NCBI GenBank assembly: GCA_025355935.1
Contig: JANXYS010000113.1
Location: 1-10,229 of the forward strand
Origin: Chitinophagales bacterium
Lineage (GTDB): Bacteria > Bacteroidota > Bacteroidia > Chitinophagales > Chitinophagaceae
Length of the DNA stretch: 10,229 nucleotides
Direction: 5' to 3'
Shown here one piece after another: positions 1 through 4,558 of this stretch; position 1 is the stretch's first letter; every line of letters begins with the position of its first letter. The notes under the pieces were generated by a model. It had not been told where the DNA came from. It searched no databases and worked only from the letters and a program-made list of their open reading frames with translations. The translations under genes and the position numbers were made by a program.

Positions 1-319
1 TGTTAGGAAGGCACAGTAGATATAAAGTATCTTCCGCGACTTTCCTTTTTACATAATTATATTGGCGGCCATTCAGTTCAATTGACCCATCTATTCTCTC
101 AAATTGATTCGATGAATTGTAATATGGGAGGTCAATTGGAATTTTAATCTCTTGCAAATCATCCTCATTAAAGTCTTGCCCGTCAATTCGGGCCACTAAC
201 TGGTCGTTTGCTTTCGAAATATGGTATTGATAAAACCATGAATAACCAGCAAGGTTAAAAAGGTAAATGGCAAGAAGCGTTATGGTGAATATCCTTTTCA
301 ATTGCGTTAGGTGGTTCAT
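1..319 (-). CDS. Partial membrane-anchored protein of unknown function, 5' part only
   Basis: The gene starts at the ATG at 319-317 and is open for 106 codons before leaving the window at base 1, so the C-terminus is missing. Residues 1-6 are polar, then residues about 9-30 form one hydrophobic segment (LLAIYLFNLAGYSWF core) that could be a signal anchor or an uncleaved signal peptide. The rest is soluble and charged, with the segments EIKIPIDLPYY (57-67), ERIDGSIELNGRQYNYVKRK (74-93) and DTLYLLCLPN (97-106). I recall this pattern (IPL.LPY, then GEIELNG..YNYVKRKV..DTLYLLCLPN) from uncharacterised Bacteroidota proteins with one N-terminal hydrophobic segment. No function is known to me. It is transcribed divergently from the hydrolase at 419, with a possible -7 promoter box only 11 nt upstream of its start. 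Coding status is well supported; the role is unknown. Confidence 0.85.
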   Translation of the reverse strand, partial: MNHLTQLKRIFTITLLAIYLFNLAGYSWFYQYHISKANDQLVARIDGQDFNEDDLQEIKIPIDLPYYNSSNQFERIDGSIELNGRQYNYVKRKVAEDTLYLLCLPN

Positions 320-327
320 CTAAAGGT

Positions 328-346
328 AAACAAATTTATTTTGTTT
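328..346. repeat. Perfect 7-bp inverted repeat in the divergent intergenic region
   Basis: AAACAAA, five bases (TTTAT), TTTGTTT. It lies between the divergent genes at 319 and 419 and overlaps the candidate -7 box of the left-edge gene. It could be an operator half-site pair, but in AT-rich DNA such a short, low-complexity repeat can also arise by chance. Confidence 0.25.
331..338 (-). promoter_or_regulatory. Possible -7 promoter box for the left-edge gene
   Basis: On the minus strand these bases read TAAATTTG, a perfect match to the Bacteroidota -7 consensus TAnnTTTG, ending 11 nt before the ATG at 319. It would give a leader of only a few bases. The -33 TTTG is missing at the expected distance (TATT is there instead), so the call rests on one box only. 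Confidence 0.3.
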
Positions 347-418
347 CAAAATTATGTAATAGCTTCTTGGAAATCTGCCACATGATGGGTATTTTTCTTA
401 ATATTAAAATTTCACATT

Positions 419-1738
419 ATGATTATTACCAGAAACTGGCTTTCTCAAATTGGGGGAATATGGCTGCTATTATTATCTGTAAACACCGTTAACGCCCAGA
501 AAAATTGGGCATCATGGTCACATACCATTAGCACAAAGGGGTACGAAGGAAAAAAATTCAGGGTGGTGGCCGACGTAAGGGCAGAGCCCTCTGACGATAG
601 TGCTGCAGCCCGGATATGGGCACGGGTAGATAAGTCGTCAGGGTATGGATTTTTTAATAATATGGAAAAATCACCGATACGCAGTAAAGCTTGGCAAACG
701 TATGCAATTGAAGGTAACATCGACTCGGCGGCAACGAAGCTTGTCGTCGGCGCGTTAGTTATGCTGAACGGCAAATTTTATTATGACAATTTTAAAGTTG
801 AAATGCAGAACGGGATGAAGACCTGGAAAACTGTTTATACCTCTGACTTTGAAAAGGATATGAGTGGATGGGACAGCGGAATTGATGGGGGAGAATCTAT
901 GAATGGAAAAAATAAAGCGTTCCATGCCTCGGTCGTTCCTGATAATTTGCGCAAAACAAATGCCCTGCTGATTGACGGTGTAGATGTTCCAAATTATGGC
1001 GATAATAAAAAGGCAGGGAAGTTTGCAGATGTTAACGGCATCAAGTTATACTATGAAGTTTATGGAGATGGGCCGGCACTTGTGGTGCTCCACGGTAACG
1101 GAGGCTCAATATCAAATGCTGCTACACATTACCCCGAATTAATAAAAAAGTATAAAGTTATAGCCATTGACAGCCGCGCGCAAGGCCGATCGACTGACAC
1201 GGATAAACCACTTACGTATGACCAGATGGCTTCTGATATTAATGAACTGCTTAACCAATTACATGTAGACTCCGCCTTTATCTGGGGCCAGAGCGACGGC
1301 GCGATCCTCTGCCTTGAACTTGCGATGGACTACCCTAAAAAAGTAAAACGAGTATTGGCCTATGCGCCCAACATCCAACCAGATAGTTCCGCTATATTTG
1401 GCTGGGCGGTTACTGCCGTCAACCGTGTTATTAAAAATTCAACCGATAAAAGAGAAGTCAAACTTTACGAGATGATGCGCGACTATCCAAATGTGCCCTT
1501 CGAAAAATTACATAGGATCACCGCTCCATGTTTAATAATGGGTGGAGACCGGGATGTAATAAGGCCTGAGCATCTGGTGAAAATGTTTCAGAACATTCCA
1601 AATTCTCAATTATGCATTCTTCCTGGTTCTACTCACGGTGGCGCATGGGAGAAGCAAGACATGTTCCTCACCATTCTGAATAATTTTTTCATGAAACCCT
1701 TCTCGATGCCAACAACAGAAGATTGGTTTAAAGAATAA
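419..1738 (+). CDS. Secreted two-domain protein: N-terminal beta-rich domain plus alpha/beta hydrolase
   Basis: A 439-residue protein. Residues 1-26 are a Sec signal peptide (hydrophobic 11-24, likely cleavage VNA|Q), so it acts in the periplasm or outside. Residues about 28-195 form an Ala/Gly/aromatic-rich, probably beta-sandwich region with the segment ARIWARVD...GYGFFNNM..SPI (64-87). I recall this pattern as an accessory domain in other Bacteroidota proteins such as some S41 peptidases and erythromycin-esterase-like proteins (from memory). Residues about 203-428 are an alpha/beta hydrolase: oxyanion-hole motif HGNGG (225-229), nucleophile elbow GQSDG with Ser292, acid Asp379 in GGDRD, and His406 in PGSTHGG. 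The triad is complete, so hydrolysis of an ester, amide or similar bond is expected; the substrate cannot be read from sequence. The ATG at 419 is chosen because it gives a proper signal peptide. The gene stands alone on the plus strand and converges with the DUF1801 gene, 44 nt away. Confidence 0.93.
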   Translation: MIITRNWLSQIGGIWLLLLSVNTVNAQKNWASWSHTISTKGYEGKKFRVVADVRAEPSDDSAAARIWARVDKSSGYGFFNNMEKSPIRSKAWQTYAIEGNIDSAATKLVVGALVMLNGKFYYDNFKVEMQNGMKTWKTVYTSDFEKDMSGWDSGIDGGESMNGKNKAFHASVVPDNLRKTNALLIDGVDVPNYGDNKKAGKFADVNGIKLYYEVYGDGPALVVLHGNGGSISNAATHYPELIKKYKVIAIDSRAQGRSTDTDKPLTYDQMASDINELLNQLHVDSAFIWGQSDGAILCLELAMDYPKKVKRVLAYAPNIQPDSSAIFGWAVTAVNRVIKNSTDKREVKLYEMMRDYPNVPFEKLHRITAPCLIMGGDRDVIRPEHLVKMFQNIPNSQLCILPGSTHGGAWEKQDMFLTILNNFFMKPFSMPTTEDWFKE

Positions 1739-1782
1739 CGATGGAAATGTGCGCCGGTTTGAGTAAACAGGTGATTGGAAGT

Positions 1783-2156
1783 TTAGCCCTTTGCTTTAGA
1801 AACTTTGTGCGAGTTCTCCTTTACCCTAAATGCAACAACCTCTTTAATAAGGGCATAGGGCAACGGATCCGAAAGAGGAAATTGTACGGAACCTTTTGCA
1901 AACCTATAGGATAAATATTCTTTTTGAAAAGTTTTAATTCCATTTGCACCGGGATAAAACCCTATATGATTTTTGTAGGCGGCATAATGTACAAGATTCC
2001 CGTTTAGGGTAACTGTAGGAATTCCATAAGTTATTCTTTCACCTGCTCCCGGTACACAACTAAGGATAATTTCACGTAGCTCTTGCAACAATTTCTTGCG
2101 TGCTTAGGAAAAGTATTAAAATAAATTTCTATTTCGGGAGGGATTTTGGTCTTCAT
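1783..2156 (-). pseudogene. DUF1801 / YdhG-like gene broken by a one-base frameshift
   Basis: The natural start is the ATG at 2156-2154, one base after the stop of the GNAT gene. Its frame encodes MKTKIPPEIEIYFNTFPKHAR and then runs out of the family pattern, stopping at 2031. The frame that continues the family starts at 2091 (TTG TTG CAA GAG) and reads to the TAA at 1783-1785: LLQELREIILSCVPGAGERI, then YGIPT, NHIGFYPG, KGSVQFPL and FRVKEN. These are hallmarks of the DUF1801 (YdhG, frataxin-like) fold. In that frame a TAA lies just upstream, so the first 21 residues and the rest are in different frames. One missing base in the AGAAATTG stretch (2089-2096) explains it: restoring it gives 375 nt, a 124-residue protein of normal family length with the spacing FPKHARKLLQELR intact. 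Small DUF1801 proteins have been linked to iron handling, weakly. It is either a recent pseudogene or a sequencing error; a 102-residue protein from the TTG is less likely. Confidence 0.8.
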
Positions 2157-2157
2157 A

Positions 2158-2613
2158 TTACACAGTTAATTGTTTAAGCATACAGACACTATTTTCGACA
2201 TTTTCATACTGACCGAAATTTGGAATAATACCGTACCCACACTTCTGATAAAGCCGAATTGCCTCGGGCTGTTTCTTGCCGGTTTCCAGAAGGCATTTTT
2301 CGTAACCTAAGTCTTTAGCCCAGTTTTCCAATCCATCTAAAATTTTAGCGCCAATACCAAGACCTCTTTGTGAAGCGACCACAAACATTCTTTTAATCTC
2401 CACTTCTGAATCGCCGTATTTTTTGAAGGCGCCGCACCCGATTTTTTCGCCATTTGCGTAACACAATACTACATGGCGAATATCTAAAGTTTTGTTGAAT
2501 TGTGCGTAAAAGGCATGTTCTTCCCCATCCCGTACTGCAAGGTCTTCGTCAAGCAATTTAACTAGCTCCTGGAAGTCAGGATTTTCGGAATTCGTTCTGA
2601 TAAGTGTAAGCAT
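2158..2613 (-). CDS. GNAT-family N-acetyltransferase
   Basis: A 151-residue cytoplasmic protein of the GNAT fold, which transfers an acetyl group from acetyl-CoA to an amine. Beta-strand 4 (EVEIKRMFVVA, 70-80) leads into the acetyl-CoA pyrophosphate-binding motif QRGLGIG (82-88), followed by helix 3 (AKILDGLENWAKDLG). The C-terminal signature LLETGKKQPEAIRLYQKCGY (108-127) and PNFGQYE (131-137) is typical of a common bacterial subgroup; the substrate is unknown. The frame is open for 33 further codons upstream, but those residues overlap the end of the preceding NTF2-like gene and do not resemble the family, so the ATG at 2613-2611 is chosen. It lies 44 nt after the preceding gene and its stop is one base before the ATG of the DUF1801 gene, which suggests an operon with translational coupling. 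Confidence 0.93.
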   Translation of the reverse strand: MLTLIRTNSENPDFQELVKLLDEDLAVRDGEEHAFYAQFNKTLDIRHVVLCYANGEKIGCGAFKKYGDSEVEIKRMFVVASQRGLGIGAKILDGLENWAKDLGYEKCLLETGKKQPEAIRLYQKCGYGIIPNFGQYENVENSVCMLKQLTV

Positions 2614-2657
2614 TAAAAAGAAAATTCGAGTTAATTTAAAACAAGTTTTGCGAAAAA

Positions 2658-3158
2658 CTAATGCAGGCTGATTACGCGGGTGATCTTCCATCCGGATTTC
2701 TGTTGTTTCCAAATAATCACAAAGCGACCAGGATGCGGTACTGCATTAGGTTCTTCCTTGTTATGGAATAGATGATACCCGATTTCAATTGCGCCAAAAT
2801 TCCTGATCGGATATACCTCTACGCTTCCTTTGACTAGTTCGCGGGTTACTTTGCCACAAATGTTTTTCTTAGTTGCATTTACCAAATCTTCTTTCGAGGT
2901 TGACATGCCTGCCTTATCGTGGTAAAATTCAAGGCTGTCAGAATAATAACTTGCGTACAATGCGAGATGTTCGGAGCAAGTGTTATATGCCTGGAAGAAC
3001 AAACTATCCTGCCTGATGATGGTGTCGTAAAGTCTCTGATCGTCCGGCTGATAAACTGGAACGCTACCAATTGTTTGGCCCATAAGCTTAACGTTAATAA
3101 ACGTAAAGCTTAAAATATATATTAGTAAGAGAGCTTTTTTTCTGGCGTTCATAAGCAT
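2658..3158 (-). CDS. Secreted NTF2-like (DUF4440-type) protein
   Basis: A 166-residue protein whose N-terminus (residues 1-27: basic NARKK, hydrophobic 9-22, then KLMG|Q) looks like a Sec signal peptide. The mature part has the helix-then-sheet order of the NTF2/SnoaL fold: helices around 39-70 (YDTIIRQDSLFFQAYNTC), the turn SDSLEFYHDKAGMSTSKEDL (73-92), and beta-strands including VTRELVKGSVEVYPI (104-118), GAIEIGYHLFHN (122-133), RFVIIWKQQ (145-153) and WKITRVISLH (157-166). In this family the cone-shaped fold binds small molecules or is non-enzymatic; no catalytic residue set can be assigned. The start may be the ATG at 3158 or the one at 3152; the second gives the more usual MNARKK. It heads the probable operon with the GNAT and DUF1801 genes. 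Confidence 0.9.
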   Translation of the reverse strand: MLMNARKKALLLIYILSFTFINVKLMGQTIGSVPVYQPDDQRLYDTIIRQDSLFFQAYNTCSEHLALYASYYSDSLEFYHDKAGMSTSKEDLVNATKKNICGKVTRELVKGSVEVYPIRNFGAIEIGYHLFHNKEEPNAVPHPGRFVIIWKQQKSGWKITRVISLH

Positions 3159-3458
3159 GAATTTTTAATTGCAACTAAATTACAAAAGATTTAGACTTTG
3201 CAAACCCCGCAGTTTTGTAAACGGCAATATAACAGGACAGACCAATGGAGATTACAAAAAATATTTCTTCGTAAAAACTTAACCCAGAAACTGGAAGCGC
3301 TCAAGATGAAAATTAATACTGCGTGGGTTTATCTTTTCTTTACAAAATTCTTTTTCATGCAAGTTACTGACCAAGCTATTCGATCCGGATTCCACAAATA
3401 AAAAACTCACTACAACCGGTATTGAAGCCGCGCTGTAATGAGCATTATTAATATTCAT
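3159..3458. other. Intergenic stretch with one terminator and no supported gene
   Basis: These 300 bases separate the NTF2-like gene from the small membrane protein gene. The right part holds the intrinsic terminator at 3400-3442. The left part must contain the promoter of the NTF2-like gene, but I find no clear TTTG/TAnnTTTG pair. Short plus-strand frames exist (for example a 31-codon one from the ATG at 3306) but have no recognisable product. Confidence 0.5.
3400..3442 (-). terminator. Intrinsic terminator after the small membrane protein gene
   Basis: On the minus strand a 9-bp stem CTCATTACA (3442-3434) pairs with TGTAGTGAG (3414-3406) with a single G-U pair. The loop of 19 nt can form a small inner CGG/CCG stem. 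A run of six T follows (3405-3400). It begins 16 nt after the stop codon at 3459, the right place to end that transcript. Confidence 0.7.
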
Positions 3459-3665
3459 TTATTTTTTACCGCCACGCAACATTGCAACCAGCAGCAGAAT
3501 AAAAATGGCACCACCTACTACCCAAACCCATGGCTGCTGATACCAGGTGTCATTGTGCTTATTCACGTCAATGTTTACATCAAGGCCTTTCTCTTGTGCG
3601 AAAACAAGCGTGGACATAAAACTGCCCAGGATGAAAAGTGAAATTTTGCTGATTAGTGCCTTCAT
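3459..3665 (-). CDS. Small exported single-pass membrane protein
   Basis: A 68-residue protein with a Sec signal peptide (1-23, MKALISK, hydrophobic core, VFA|Q), a short charged stretch KGLDVNIDVNKHNDTWYQQP (26-45), one transmembrane helix (about 46-63, VWVVGGAIFILLLVAML) and a basic tail RGGKK. If the signal peptide is cleaved, the mature protein is about 45 residues with the tail in the cytoplasm. I recognise the pattern (DVNIDVN...WY..PWVWVVG..FILLLVALLRGG) as a recurrent uncharacterised small protein in Bacteroidota; its function is not known to me. It is a self-contained transcription unit, with a good promoter at 3721-3752, a leader of about 50 nt, the ATG at 3665 and a terminator 16 nt after the stop. 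Confidence 0.87.
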   Translation of the reverse strand: MKALISKISLFILGSFMSTLVFAQEKGLDVNIDVNKHNDTWYQQPWVWVVGGAIFILLLVAMLRGGKK

Positions 3666-3720
3666 TGTTTATATTTTAAGGTAAATAATACATACGTATT
3701 TTTAAAATTTGTGCCAGTTT

Positions 3721-3752
3721 CAAATATATATGAATCTTGAAACTTCTACAAA
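3721..3752 (-). promoter_or_regulatory. Bacteroidota-type promoter of the small membrane protein gene
   Basis: On the minus strand TTTG (3752-3749), 20 nt, then TATATTTG (3728-3721). Both boxes are exact matches to the known Bacteroidota housekeeping sigma consensus TTTG / TAnnTTTG with near-standard spacing. The inferred transcription start is near 3714, about 50 nt before the ATG at 3665. Confidence 0.6.
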
Positions 3753-3819
3753 ATATTCTGAGGATTTCTTACTCGCAAAATTCAAATGCTTTTTACAAAT
3801 ATTATAAAAGTATAGCAGA

Positions 3820-4392
3820 TTATAAGTTTATATCATCCAGGTATTCATCAGTGAAGTGTCGTTTAATGGGCGAGCTAGAGAACTTCTGTTCATTATAAAC
3901 TATTGACTTGCCCTTCGGAATACTAAGTGATTGCCAATTATTGCCACTCAGCATCTTCCCCATGAATACAATCTGGCCAACATGATAAGAGTAATGTGCT
4001 AGTTGCCTGCTGATAGCTTCGAGTAATGTATGACCCTGGCTCCTGATAAAAATTACGGTTTCCAGATCCGCTGTCGAAAAATCTTTTAATGCGTTGAATA
4101 AATAAGTCCAGCCTTCTTCCCATAACAACCTCGTTTGTTCGAAAGATAATACATCATTTATGAATTCTCCATCCCTGTCTCGGCCTGGCTTTTCCCCATC
4201 AGAAACTAAACATTCAGTCCATCGGGATTTCATATTTCCATGTAAATGTTTTACAATAATAACGATACTGTTACTTTCTGAATGGGGTTGATAGTTTAGT
4301 TGATCTGCGTTTAATTGTGTAAAAGTTTGATCGCCGAGAAATTTATAGTATTCGAATAGCTTAATAAATGATGTGAGTTGATCGGTAACCAT
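3820..4392 (-). CDS. DUF1572 protein of the DinB/YfiT metalloenzyme-like superfamily
   Basis: A 190-residue cytoplasmic helical protein without signal peptide. The N-terminal helix (LTSFIKLFEYYKFLGDQTF) is followed by IVIIVKHLHGNMKSRWTECL (43-62) and DGEKPGRDRDGEF (65-77). The C-terminal half has RQLAHYSYHVGQIVFMGKML (129-148) and WQSLSIPKGKS (153-163), both strong DUF1572 signatures. The three histidines expected to form the DinB-type metal site are His49 (KHLHGN), His133 and His137 (HYSYH). Related proteins include thiol-dependent transferases, but DUF1572 members have no established reaction that I can name. The ATG at 4392 gives the normal family N-terminus. It lies 166 nt downstream of the large repeat protein, with a terminator between them, so it is probably transcribed separately. 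I found no clear promoter in front of it. Confidence 0.92.
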   Translation of the reverse strand: MVTDQLTSFIKLFEYYKFLGDQTFTQLNADQLNYQPHSESNSIVIIVKHLHGNMKSRWTECLVSDGEKPGRDRDGEFINDVLSFEQTRLLWEEGWTYLFNALKDFSTADLETVIFIRSQGHTLLEAISRQLAHYSYHVGQIVFMGKMLSGNNWQSLSIPKGKSIVYNEQKFSSSPIKRHFTDEYLDDINL

Positions 4393-4512
4393 GATAAAAT
4401 TAGTTTTAATCTGTAAAATTTGAATGCAATTGTGGGTCTCTTGAATAGTTTAGAAATAAATTCAAATGGATTGTTTAATCTAATCTATCAGCAGTTCTCT
4501 CCAAAATCTGGC

Positions 4513-4540
4513 AAAAAAAATGCTCCCAATTGGGAGCATT
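4513..4540 (-). terminator. Strong intrinsic terminator of the large repeat-protein gene
   Basis: Bases 4519-4540 are a perfect 22-base palindrome: 9-bp stem AATGCTCCC with AATT at the centre. On the minus strand it is followed at once by eight T (complement of the A run 4520-4513). It starts 18 nt after the TAA at 4559-4561. There is no T run on the plus side, so it works in one direction only. Confidence 0.88.
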
Positions 4541-4558
4541 AAAGTATCAATAATTTAA

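Noticed and set aside
1739..1782. Terminator between the convergent hydrolase and DUF1801 genes
   Set aside because: No stem with a T run is present in these 44 bases on either strand.
2614..2712. N-terminal extension of the GNAT protein by 33 residues
   Set aside because: It overlaps the 3' end of the NTF2-like gene by 55 bases, does not resemble the family and the internal ATG at 2613 gives the normal GNAT start.
3198..3401. Plus-strand frame of 67 codons, including a 31-codon hydrophobic frame from 3306
   Set aside because: No recognisable domain, no promoter, and mixed composition; looks like chance opening in an intergenic region.
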